Shown one piece after another: positions 33,847 to 45,100 of a DNA stretch of 64,000 nt. The position numbers were made by a program, and so were the translations under genes. The stretch's first letter is position 1; every line of letters starts with the position of its first letter. The DNA is from Lepidurus packardi (lineage: Eukaryota > Arthropoda > Branchiopoda > Notostraca > Triopsidae). Under the pieces are notes generated by a model. It saw only the letters and a list, made by a program, of their open reading frames with translations, was not told where the DNA came from and made no database searches. The stretch spans positions 2,480,001 to 2,544,000 of the forward strand of contig JAKZAN010000004.1 in assembly GCA_023053545.1 (NCBI GenBank), in the 5' to 3' direction.

Positions 33847-36776
33847 TCATCCAAATCTTGTCGAGAAATTTAAATAATTCAACTTTTCTTGTTCGGGAAC
33901 AATGGCCTTGCATTTCTCTCCTATGAATGCTAAAAGCGATGCCACGGTACCGAGTCCTAAAACGAGGAAAGCAGTTTGCAACTGTACCAGAATCAGCTTC
34001 TGGTTCTCGTTGGACGAAGCTACCAAATTCTTCATATCAAAGCAACCAACTTGAGGCACGTACAGTCTTTCGTAGTAGATCAGCAAACCAGCTTCGGTCG
34101 CATATAAAATCCTAAAGAATGTTCAAATGGAGCAAAAATTGAAATATTCTCACGATGTTACCATTTGTGCAACACTTGGTTTAATGCCGGAGTAAGTTTT
34201 GACGTATACCAACCAACCAGATTCAACTCAACACCTTTCTCCTTAGCCATTGTCATTCTGCACTTTCTTGAATTCCTGAAATCTTCGGAAATGGCAGACT
34301 CCGCCATTGGGGCTCCCTATTTCGACTAAAAAATCACACTATGAAGGCCCAATTGCAACGTATTTTACGGTAATAAGAGCGTATCGGCCACTAAGCACCA
34401 TTGCAACACCTTCCTTGTCGGTTTTCACAAGAGACTCGGGATTGCTGCGAAATAAATCGCCAATTTCCTTAGCCATCCCTGTGGTCGCATCCTAGAACGA
34501 GAAAACGCGGTTTATTTCTGGGAGTTTTTCTAAAAATTACCAGGAAATAGTCCGAAAATACAAGTTCTTTGCATGCGACCGGTTTGACAGTCCCCTTGGT
34601 TAGAAAGTCTTGGAAAGTGTTAATTAACGGCTCTGGCATAGGAGCAGTAATAAAAGAGATGAGTATGGATGTGTAGGAAAAAACCACAATAAACGCGCCA
34701 AGGTTCCACGTCCCAGCTACAAAGCGGCCAGGCAAATATTTGGGACTAAATCCGCCTTAAAACAGTGCATGGTCAATACTCCTTAGAATAGACACAATCA
34801 GCGGATTTACCTTGTCCGGTAACTAAGGAAACGTTATAAAGCACATCCAATCCTAAATCAGTAGTAAGACCCGAGCTTTTACCCATAAACCACATGGCTA
34901 AAGCCACGCCTAGAATACTTGCAATCACGCAGAGCCATACCTAAATTTTCTCAGTTACGATCACTAATTTACTTATTGCTTTTTATTATTCTTACCGTAA
35001 AACTAAACGGTTTCGTATTGGAAAGGTAATCGTAAGTGATCATAGGTGGCGGGATCACAACAGCCCATTGACCGTAATACGTTGGCCAAACAAGTGATAG
35101 AAATGGTTCAGAGCCATACAGATTGGCGTACACAGTGACGTCAATTTCCTGCAGTGTAAAACGTTTTTCTCTGCTAAAATTGCATTTGAATAGTGCAGGC
35201 GTAATAATATTTTCCCTAAACATTGACTTTTTCCATGAGATTATTAGAATTAATATTATGTGGAAAATTAATTGGAATTAATTTGATTATTAATTAGTGT
35301 TTTAATTTATGATGATTTAATTTAGGAAATTACGTTTCTAAATGCCATTCCTATTAGACCATTTCCCGTGTCATTGCGTACATAGCCACTGCTACGGTCA
35401 AGAATACTTGGTTCAACAATGGTGTACCTATAATTCGCAAGTTTCGTAAAGCAGTAATAACTTGTAATTAATCCGACTTGAATCCAATTCTTTTAGACAA
35501 ATCTTTAAAGAGATCGATTTCTTTGCCTCTCCATTCTAAAACTTCGCCCACTTCAGATCGTACCACGAAAGGACTTGCCTAATTATGACCGAGTTTATGA
35601 ACAGTACTACGATTTTTGTGAGAAACTTACCTCTAGTGTTCCGACAATAACTTCTTGGCTGTTCCAATGAATTTTACTGCAGGCCACAGTTCTCAATGGC
35701 AGCACGCTTTTCTTCGTACTACGAGTTTCAAGGATGAGGTTCGATAACTCTTCTACAGCTAGTTGACCAGGTTTTGTCAATTTGAAGCTTTTAGAACATG
35801 AGGGCTCAACGCTCAAGGACCAAACGAGAGATTCTTGATCACCAACGACTCGCAAATGGCGTAACTTGTCTGGAATAGTCGCTGTGCTTGTTAGTAGTAT
35901 GAAATCCGTAGCAGTCTTGTAGTTTGCTCCTATAGGTAACCCCATTAAGGCTCCCGTCTATCTTAACTTATTAATGCCAAACAGTCACAGATGGCACTGA
36001 TATATATTTTTTTTTTTTTTTACAAAAGCCTTCATTGAGAAACGAACAGAAAAGGAAAAGGAAATAGATTCCCTAATTTCTGAGGAATTTTCTACGCTTG
36101 TTCTACTTCTGGAAAGTATGGCAACGAACTTATTGATCGCTACAAGGACTTTGCAAATTGACTAATCACATTGATTTTCGGTTGTTTAGGCCAATCTTCT
36201 CATCTGAAGCCTACTTCTACTCTTAGGTATGGTTCTCAACGCGGGATCCCTTCTAATATTCACCAGTCAATTAAAGGAGCAGGCCATTCGATTAAACAAC
36301 CTGATCATTTAATTAACTGGGGAGTTTAGAAAGAATTTCCCTACTTATATTAGTAGTTCGATACTGTACATTAAGGAGCATTTAATTGACTGACATGCTC
36401 CTTAATTAACTGGGGAGTTTAGAAGGGACAACATTTAATCGACTGACCCATACGGGGTAAATGGGGCAATTATCAGCGTTTAATTCATTAATGAATTGAA
36501 ACTTACTTGGGCGGGCTGGGATGCGGGCAACAATGAAAGATGAAAACCTAAGCTCCAGCTGTAAGTCACGCATTACAATCCCAATCAGCATACGCTGATT
36601 TGGGGGTACTTTGGTAAGACCACCATCGTAAAAAATGAATGCTACAAACAGGTCATTAAGAGCCATAACAATATTAGAAAATGTAACAGTAATATTTTTA
36701 AGCGTAACTGACCTGGGCCTCGAGACCGACAAACTCCAAATGACGAAACTATTAAAATCACTGACATGAGCTCCAT
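33847..36776 (-). CDS. Ionotropic receptor (IR) / iGluR-like channel, copy 2
   Basis: The start ATG at 36776 gives the signal peptide MELMSVILIVSSFGVC. Exon order and sequence parallel copy 1: AFIFYDGGLTKVPPNQRMLI; the 35945-35640 exon (ESLVWSLSVEPSCSKSFKLT); a ligand-binding exon with VLEWRGKEIDLFKDLSKRIG; M1 near 34870-34940; pore/M3 with MPGRFVAGTWNLGAFIVVFS and YTSILISFIT; lobe 2 (LNLVGWYTSKLTPALNQVLH); and M4 (TAFLVLGLGTVASLLAFIGE). Two copies in the same orientation 13.5 kb apart, plus a fragment between them, indicate local gene duplication, common for IRs. Intron 2 (about 35960-36508) has grown by insertion of a dispersed repeat and a small inverted-repeat element. No stops seen in the exons checked. 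Confidence 0.88.
36247..36428. mobile_element. 182-bp MITE-like inverted-repeat element
   Basis: The ends are imperfect inverted repeats of about 33 bp (TCCCTTCTAA..., CCAGTYAATTAA, AGGAGCA). The interior repeats AATTAACTGGGGAGTTTAGA directly. It also contains an 11-bp perfect hairpin (36371-36381 with 36395-36405). No clear target duplication. It sits in intron 2 of IR copy 2. Confidence 0.5.
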
Positions 36777-38967
36777 TTTAAAATGCCCTCCTCAATTGAA
36801 GCGTTCCTACCTTTTATATGAAATTCCCCGTGTCTTTTGAAAATCACAGATTTTGTGCCATGCATTTTAAACGTTCTTTGGTTGAAATAGACCACATTTG
36901 ATATCTAGTCTAAAGATCTGCTTTTTCACCACAATTGGCATACATCGAACGACATTTACTTTGGTCAGTCAAGTCACTTGACCTTTCGTTCTGTCCATAA
37001 CATTCCATTGTCCATTCTGTCCTTTTGCTGGGGCCCTAAGCTGACCTTTTTCATAACTCAATCTGGCGGCAGAACATAAAATGGTAATAGTTTCGCAAAA
37101 TCGGAGACAAAGCTTTGTTCATGTCATGACTACTTGCTTTATTCAGTTAAAAAACTTCGCCTGTAGAGAAAAGCTAAGATCAGAAAAAGCGTTTATCTCT
37201 CGTAGGTAAAACTAATCGTGAATGTGATGGCGACTAGCTCGATTAGTTAAATGGAGAAAAGAAAAAATATTTTATATAATTATTTAAAATGAACTGTTCC
37301 AAATATTAACTTATAATCATTAATTTCGAGCTCTTCCTATAATAACCATCATGACTTCCTATAGTAACTTTTCCTTTATTAACTGTGGTTACCAAAGAGA
37401 ACAGAACAGTAGAAAATAATAGACATACTGTAATAATAAAAAAAAACTATTCTGGGTTTTCTTTAAAGAATAGCAAAACGAAGAAAAATAATCATAAAAA
37501 ATAACAATAAGACAAACCCCCTTGTTCCCTGCCCCTCCACCCCCTTGTTCTCTGTCCCACGTTAAAGGGTAATGCGAAAGTATTGCCCTTAACAATCTCT
37601 AGTTGTGAGTTCTGTATATCCTTTGACATCGGTATAAGATACGAACAATAGGCGAGAGTCTATGCTGATTTTTTGTTTGAAAACAGAAGACCAATTCGAG
37701 GTGAAATGTTTGCAAATTTGATGCACTTTTACATGCAACCTTGGGTATATTTGTTTTCATTCAATGAAAAAACTCAACAGACACATGGCGATCACATTTA
37801 AGCTACAATTGTAAGTATGTGTTACAAAATGAAAGCACTATTTCTACGGCATTGTATTTTTTCGTTCAGTATATCCAAGGTAATTATTCGAAGCTTAAAT
37901 GCTTGGATGGCTAATGGCTTAAAAGTGTAGCTAAAAGTTTGCAGTGATTATGAAGCGCAGTGTGATAGTACGTCGTTCTTAGCCCCTCAGCGAGCCAAGA
38001 CGAAAAGTCGCCAAATCTCGGGATCTTCACCTGCCAGACAGATTGCTGCTCCAGGTTCCCAAGGTTCAGCCGCTCCTCAAGCAGAGCAACCAGCAGGTAT
38101 TTCTTCAATGTCGTTAAACAGTTCCAGATTACCAAACACTTCTAAGGAAGTGGTTAGCGAGAATTATGGTGTAGCATGCTCCTCCGCAGGGATTTCTTCT
38201 AAAGTTTTTTTGCAGACGATATTGGCAGGTGTTTAAGCCAATCTTCTGAGCTAGACTCGACGACAAAGCTTCAGCTACTTAGGTCTCCTTGGATAGTTTA
38301 GGTCTTCTTAGTTCCTTAGGTCGTTAGGTCTCCTTGGATAATTTGTACGTTTTTCCACTCCTGTCTCAGAGACAAGAAAATTAAAGGGCAATAGCCACCA
38401 AAAACTTTGTCTTTTTTTTTTCGGGGGGGGGGGGGGGGGGGCTTTGTCTTAAAAAGAAAGGAGTAACAAGTGCAGTTTCTGATTATACGTTCCTTTTTAT
38501 CATACGCGAAAAATACCTGAGATATTAAGAAATAAGACATCTAAAACTCAAATCGACCATTTTTACCCTTGGCCCCCGCGCGGTCACGTGGCCCTTTGGC
38601 GAGCCTTCTCAAGTATTGGTGAAAATTCACAAGTCCATAACTCGGGAACACCTACTCAGAAAAACTTGAAACGAAATTCTCCGTTCTTAGAAAAATGTGT
38701 ATAATAAGAATCCATCCCAATATCAATACGATACGATGTTGATGTCTATTGCCCTTTAAGGTTTCAGATTAGTTTGGCCACGGCGTTTTCCCTGGCTTTT
38801 CCCTGACTGCCTCCGTGGGTTCAAATCGAAATACGTAGTAATTGTCAGCACACTATATCTATTTCATGCTTTTCAATAAAGTTTTCAACAGCTTATGTTT
38901 CATCTATTGTTTTAGTCTTCTTACATTGTAACTACATATTTTAATTTCTTCGTTTAAAACTTAAATA
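36777..38967. other. Gene-poor interval upstream of IR copy 2
   Basis: About 2.2 kb. A plus-strand exon-like frame at about 37935-38097 (RAKTKSRQISGSSPARQIAA) has an acceptor-like TTTGCAG and a GTATTT donor, but no partner exons. A homopolymer tract lies at 38412-38441. Otherwise nothing recognisable. Confidence 0.4.
38412..38441. repeat. T10-C-G19 homopolymer tract
   Basis: Ten T, one C and nineteen G in a row, flanked on both sides by the direct repeat CTTTGTCTT. The G-run could form quadruplex and is prone to sequencing error. Confidence 0.8.
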
Positions 38968-40000
38968 TTAGCGTGGGGATCTACCTGCCCTCATCGCAGC
39001 AGTTCTCTCTGATATGGTTGTTGGTACGCTCTTTTTTTCAGTTGATGGGTTTACTGGTAAAATTGTCTCTTTCTGGATTTCTTCATTTCCTTCCCTTCCA
39101 GTTATTCGATTGGCCAGCGATTTCACTGGGGTTTTTAAATTTTCATATTCATATGTACGCATTTTTTTTAGCGGAAAGTTGAGTCCCGATTTTTCCTTAA
39201 CTTGCTGGTTAGTTGCTTTGGGTGATCGGCTTGGTGTCACCAGGCTTAGGATTTTCTCGATTTCGTTTGAATTTTTTTGTTCCGCTGTCAAAATCTCTTC
39301 GCTTTCCCGGAACCTCACGTCTTCTTCTCCTAGCGTTCCTAATAATTGGAAACGGTTTTTAAGTTCTAAGGTTGGCTCCTCGGCCTCCATCTCTTCTGTT
39401 GTAAAAACCGCTTCTGTACCCTGTACTTCGGTTGTGCACTCCTGCACTTCCATGTCTTGTGCTACTGGAGGCTCTAACTCTACTGAATTCAAAAACTTAT
39501 CTCCCACTGTTGACTGATATATCGACCTTTGATTGTCTTCTACCACGTTACCAGTGGGGGTCAAGGTTTGCCAATGTGCTATGACCTTCTCCCACTTTGG
39601 TCTTTCTACGTTAATACCGTTAACAACTAAAGGCAAGAAAATTTCCTCGAATAGTTTTTGTTTGGATGCTAGTTTAGGGCATCCATTACGATTATGGCCT
39701 TTTATGGCCGATTATGGCCTTATGGCCGATTTGGCCATACACTGCTCTTCTGGCCAGGGTTGTTGACTTGTACAGATGCACTCAGGATGTCTACGAAAGG
39801 CGGTATGTCTTTAGTCATTAAAAATTGTACCGTGGCTCTATACCTAGCTTCTTTGAAGATATTGCTTCCAGTGAAGAATTATCTGCGAAATTTTATGATT
39901 TTACCATATTCGTTAAGAGTTTATAAGATACGTTTCTCTTCGATTTCCAATGGGAGCTTGGATAGTAAAAGGATTCTATGGTTGCTCTCAGTTGTGCCTA
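38968..40000 (-). pseudogene. Retrotransposon gag-like ORF1 remnant
   Basis: A 222-codon minus frame (38968-39636) is acidic and rich in Ser, Thr and Lys. The same frame extends upstream to a zinc-knuckle-like GHNRNGCPKLASKQKLFEEI, then hits a stop within TATGGCC-type repeats (39693-39732), beyond which CICTSQQPWPEEQC continues. Cys/His knuckles before a low-complexity tail suggest ORF1 of a non-LTR element or a gag relic. No reverse transcriptase adjoins it. Assignment is tentative. Confidence 0.4.
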
Positions 40001-40517
40001 CTGACAAGTAGCAAGGTAGAAACCAAAAGGAAAAATCGATAGGGTACAAACACAGAACAAATTAGCTTCTATAGGAAATTGGCTTCTATTCCCATCAGAC
40101 GAGAAGTGGGAACACCTTTTTGCCCACGCCAGAAAACGCGTCCAAAAATTCGTCGGTGGTAAACCATTGTCTTCACCCCTGGGATGTTTGATTGGAAAAA
40201 AATTATCTTTATTATTGTACTTCTGCAGGGCAATGAGCAGCTACGCTGTGTATGATTCATAGAAACAATACCTCGCAACCACTTGGGCAAAATCCCACGG
40301 CATGCTTGAACCTTTGACGAACTAGGGATCTTCAGAAAGGAACTCAAAACCTCCCCAATATTTTTCTAAATAGCTCACAAAAGGCTAAAACATTTCATAG
40401 TGTGCGACGATTTCCTGTATTTATTCGCTATATTATTCAAGAATATGATATTGTTACGGTTGATTCAAGAACTCTAAAAACAACTCAAGTTTAAGATTTT
40501 TGTATTAATTTTTTTTC
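40001..40517. other. Intergenic, no gene seen
   Basis: About 500 bp between the gag-like remnant and the Maf gene 3' end. A 92-codon minus frame at 40069-40347 shows no domain. Confidence 0.4.
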
Positions 40518-41356
40518 CTATTGCTTCAGTAACTTAATAAGTTCCTTAGCGAACCGATGAACTGGAAGACCGACGACGTTGTAGTAGTCTCCCTTGATAT
40601 GCTCCACAAAACTACCGCCCATTTCCTGGATTCCATAAGCTCCAGCTTTTCCCCTAACACAACCAAATCATAAAGTGCATTCCATCTAATAATGACACTT
40701 ATAGTATTTTACTTATGTTCTCCTGTGGCGATATAAGCGTCAATCGTTTCAGAATCCAGAGTTGTAAACTTCACTTCAGTAGTTTCTGCAAAATCACAAA
40801 TTTCCAACGTATCGCCTTTAATCTCTATCAAACTCACGCCAGTGATAACATTATGGATTTGACCGCTCAGCCTGAACAAACAAAATACTAAATTAAAAAC
40901 TTTAGCACAACCTTAAGAGTAATTTTGACGATTTCAACATATCTTAACTTACGCCTTTAACGTTTCCCTGGCACTGTCATCATTTTCAGGTTTGCCATAC
41001 AATTTTCCTCCGAATGTTACAATGGAATCTGCTCCTATAACGAAACGAGGTGGATTCGATTCCTTCTTCATTTTTTCCGCTACTACTTTGGCCTTTTGGT
41101 GAGCTGTCCATATTGCAAATTCAACATAATCTTTAATATCTGGCCGGTTATTCTCCTCATCAAATGGGGAAGGAATCACTTCAACTGGAATGCCCTGTTG
41201 AAAAAAATCACAAATTACATTCGTGCGAAACCGTTTAAGTTAGGTTATAATTAATCTATTATGTACCAAAACTTTCATGATGTCCACACGTCGAGGAGAT
41301 TGGCTAGCGAGAATTATTCGAGTCGATTCAATCACTTTTTTGTACGGCTGCAGCAT
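40518..41356 (-). CDS. Maf/ASMTL-type nucleotide pyrophosphatase
   Basis: Four exons: 41356 to about 41268, 41193-40952, about 40872-40716 and 40655-40518. The N-terminus [20 protein letters not shown] is followed by PRR, the Maf-family S-Q-S-P-R-R signature. [42 protein letters not shown] and ETLKA follow, then [34 protein letters not shown], and the end [19 protein letters not shown]. Maf proteins hydrolyse non-canonical or modified nucleoside triphosphates (house-cleaning dNTPase). In animals the domain also forms the front of ASMTL, but no methyltransferase domain follows here. Length (about 210 residues) suits a stand-alone Maf protein. Confidence 0.92.
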
Positions 41357-41378
41357 TCTTGACAAATACAACAGGTTT

Positions 41379-42019
41379 CTAAAATGAGCAAGTTTGCACT
41401 TCGGACTCAACTGCACTGCTGGTTAATATTCTAGGAATTCTTGATTCCAGGGTAAATATTATTCCGGAAACGTCGCACGTTCGTTGAATGTTTTTATTTT
41501 GTTTATCTTGAGCATTTCCGTCATGTTCTTTGGGTCCTTTGTAAACAGTGAATTGTTGCCATCTATTGAAAACATTGGGAATGTTCTTATCTTGCCACCT
41601 ACTGAGCTTTTTGGACGTTATTTGAGGATTAACAAGAACCGAGCGCGATCCCACGAACAGTATGGGATAAGATGTCCTCGAAAGAAGCTACTCTACGCCC
41701 CTACTTTATTTTCCTTCATGTGCCTAGCTCAAACAAACTATGCTACCTTTGCCTTGGTGTTTAATAGTGCAGTAACGCAAACTGTGTACTCCAACGGAGT
41801 ATTAAATAGTGATATACCAGACTGTGCAAGTTCCATTGCGTTGTCGAATTTTTCTAGGTCAATAACCACTCCCGTGTTGGCTGTAACCCCTTCAAGCAAA
41901 AAGTTTCTACGATATACAGCTAGCGAAAAGTAGGAAAAGAATTTTATCGGAGTGTTTGTCCTTGCGGATCGTATTGCAAAAACTCTGTTTTGCCACCAGC
42001 AATTTATCGTGAACAGCAT
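41379..42019 (-). CDS. Unidentified minus-strand ORFs upstream of the Maf gene
   Basis: Two frames (42019-41738 and 41654-41379) lie head-on to INF2. The first ends LEGVTANTGVVIDLEKFDNA, faintly like the T-G-M-V-x-N/D-L segment of 6-pyruvoyl-tetrahydropterin synthase; the second has FTVYKGP, faintly like that family's end. The zinc-binding HxH motif of that family is absent. I do not recognise the gene, and it may be a decayed copy or chance. Confidence 0.2.
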
Positions 42020-42165
42020 CTAGAGGGTGGCGCTACACGATGTAGATTCCCACTGGCGAAGGTCATATACCCATAAGAACTGCTTTTACATCCTCTTGCG
42101 TACATAAAAAGTGAAAGGTCTTCACACTCGGAAAGACCCATCCACAACTGCCTGTACGCATTAAG

Positions 42166-45100
42166 ATGTCTGATGGTGCGTCGAATAAACGAAGACGGAG
42201 TCAGCGATGGGCCACGATTGCCGAGAAAGTTTTAGACCGGACTTCCGTAGATGATATCGCTATAGAGGAAACGTTCTCACCAGAAAACAGCTCATCAGGA
42301 CCCGAGCCACGAGTAAATGATGACTGTAAACCACAATTGCGTAAACGGATTTCTAGCCAACAATTGCTAAAAGATCTTAATGAGGGTAACCATCTTCATT
42401 TATTTGCATTCCTTTTCAATATTTTGCAATATTTTACACTCCTTTACATCTTTGTATTCTGTTTACAGTTATAATAAATGCGTATTCTTCACATCTTTCA
42501 AAAACTAATTTATTGCGAAGTAACAAAAATCATGCTATTTCTTGGTTTTGAAGGCAAGTGTGATGAATGGGATCCAGAATTATGTGTCCAATTGATTCGA
42601 CTACCTTCTGTTACAAACTATTCTGGAGTGCGAAAACTCGTAGCTCGTTCTTCACCGGAATGGATGCGCGAATTCTTAGACCGAGACGGTTTAAGCTTGC
42701 TTTTCGCCAGTTTAGAAAAGCTGTCATCTCGGACGACCACGTGCAGCATATCTGGAGCGATATTGTTATTGGAAGCTGTTTTGGCCGTCCGTTCTGTTAT
42801 CAATTCGAAAGCTGGACTGGAGTACTTACTTGCGGACCGACGATACACGCGCCAGCTGGTCAAAGGTAAACTTATCTTGCCATAGAGTAAACATATACCA
42901 CACACACACTATACGTAAACCTGTTTTCACACGTATACTTTAGACAATTCTTTCAAAGAAATTTTCAGCATTATTGCAATTATTAAAGCTTTCGAATTTT
43001 AAGAAATTTTTTTGCAGTGTTCTACTTTCTTAGATTTTCTTAATGTAAAGCAGTTTTAGTTTTACAATAATTCTTCAATTATTAATCGACTTTAAATATC
43101 TTTAATTGTAATTTTATCACATCTATTGTAACTTAAATTTTCTGCTGTAATTACCGTTATATTTTGCTATAACTTTAAAATTGTAGTCTCTTAATTTGCT
43201 TAAATTTCTATTAGACTAAATTTAATTGGCGTAAAATTTGCCACAATCTTTAATTGTACAAATTACGATGGAAAGTCTTGAAGTCCATAACTTCCTTGCT
43301 TTTTAACTCCATAGCGTTGGGAAACAAAAACCCCATGGTCAAGAAGCACGTTTTTGAATTATTCAGCGCAATATCTGTATATTCGAATCAAGGCCATTCA
43401 GCTACTATAGATGCGCTAGATTTCTTTAAGGTATTTAATTCTTTTCGTTTTCTTTTGCTTGATCATTTAATTCAGAAATCCTGTCTGGAATACGGAAAGT
43501 ATTAAAGGGCGCTTTACATTCCACTAGATTACCAACTCAAAACATGACTACCGTTGCAGCATTATAGTGACGGAATTGAAATCCGATGAATCCGCAACTT
43601 ACAAGTCTTCCGTGTTGGGCTTTGCTAATTGTTTAATCTTGGGAGCGGAACAAGCGCGAGTTCGCTTTTCAGTACGAAGCGAACTGATTGGGTTGGGAAT
43701 ATTGGATGTGTTAGCTGACTTGAGAGGTTTGGATGACGAGGAATTGTGCATTCAAATTGAAGTCTTTGAAAACAGCCGATTTGAGGATGAAGACCAGTTA
43801 GAGCTCAATGAAGAGAAATCGTTTCATGATCTGTTTCAAGAAATCTTCGTCAAAGTAATTGCCTTTTCCTCACCAAACTAGTTCTGATCTTTCTGATCCA
43901 AACACGATATGAACTTCAACAGGTTAGAGGCACACCTCGTGCTTGTACATTCCAGTCAGTTCTTCTCAATTTATCAAAGTTGGATGAACAATCTCTTATT
44001 GCGTAACTTCATATACAATCTCTTCCAGAATGCATCACTCTCTTATTTTTTTTGTTTAATCGCTTGTAAAGGGATCGTCTTTGGTCAGACTTGGAACACA
44101 TTAGCGCTGCTGCTCTCCAAGGCAACATTCTCTCTGCAAATCATTACGCTTTTACGAATACTGCATCTAAACTCACAAAATCTGAAGAAACAATAACTGT
44201 GCAAAGTTCCGAGAACATTCGACGTAATAATGTTGAAACAACCTACTCTTCTACCAGAAACGAAATTACTGCAGCGTCTAAGGGTAATGATAACAACATG
44301 TCTAAAAACCAGCAGCAGAAATAATATCTTTCTCCTAAGTAGTAGAAAAGTCAGAAGATGTCGTTTCGGCTCCTTTGCCGCTCGCAGTTCTTCCTGTAAT
44401 TGCAGGTGCCATTTTGAATCCTGGGACATCCGCGTCAAAACCAGTTACAACAATTCCACCACCTCCCCAGCCTCCACCTCTATTTCTGCCATCAGCACCA
44501 CCTCCTCCTCCACCTCTACCACCACATTCCGCAAACCATTTTATACCTACATCTATTCCTCCTACTCCTCCCCCTCCCCCTCCTCCGCCACCTTTAACTC
44601 TTACTGCTGGGAGTTTACCTCCTCCACCCCCTCCTCCACCACCTTTTGCTACCAATTCTGGGAATGCACTTAAGCCCCCACCCCCTCCTCCATCCTTCAT
44701 TGTAAGCACCGGGAGTTTACCTCCTCCTCCACCACCAATGGGTCCACCGCCTCCACCAGCACCAAGTGCTGTCATCACTTTGCGTGCACCGGGCGGTGTA
44801 CCCGCACCACCTGGCTTCCCAACTGCTTTGGCAGCCGTTCCGGTGGCGGCCACACCCACCATGCGTACTTTAAATTGGACGAAACTTAACCAACATCAAA
44901 TTAAAAACGAATCCATCTGGAAAGGCATCATTGCCAAGCTGGATACTCAACCTTCTGTCCACCACGACCGCATGTTAGAGCTCTTCGGTTTAAATCGCGA
45001 TAAAACCAACGCCAGTAATTTTACGACTAGTTCACCAGCTGCTAAGAAATTGTCTTCCGAAATTGCCTTGCTTGAAAACAAACGTAGTCTTAGCCTTAAT

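Noticed and set aside
39014-39517. Plus-strand 167-codon frame rich in Ser and Phe
   Set aside because: Antisense shadow of the gag-like minus frame; no domain or splice support.
41484-41933. Plus-strand 149-codon frame upstream of INF2
   Set aside because: No recognisable domain; it overlaps minus-strand frames and lies in the intergenic space between Maf and INF2.
44335-44862. Long minus-strand Gly-rich frame (175 codons)
   Set aside because: It is the shadow of the proline-rich FH1 region of INF2 on the other strand.
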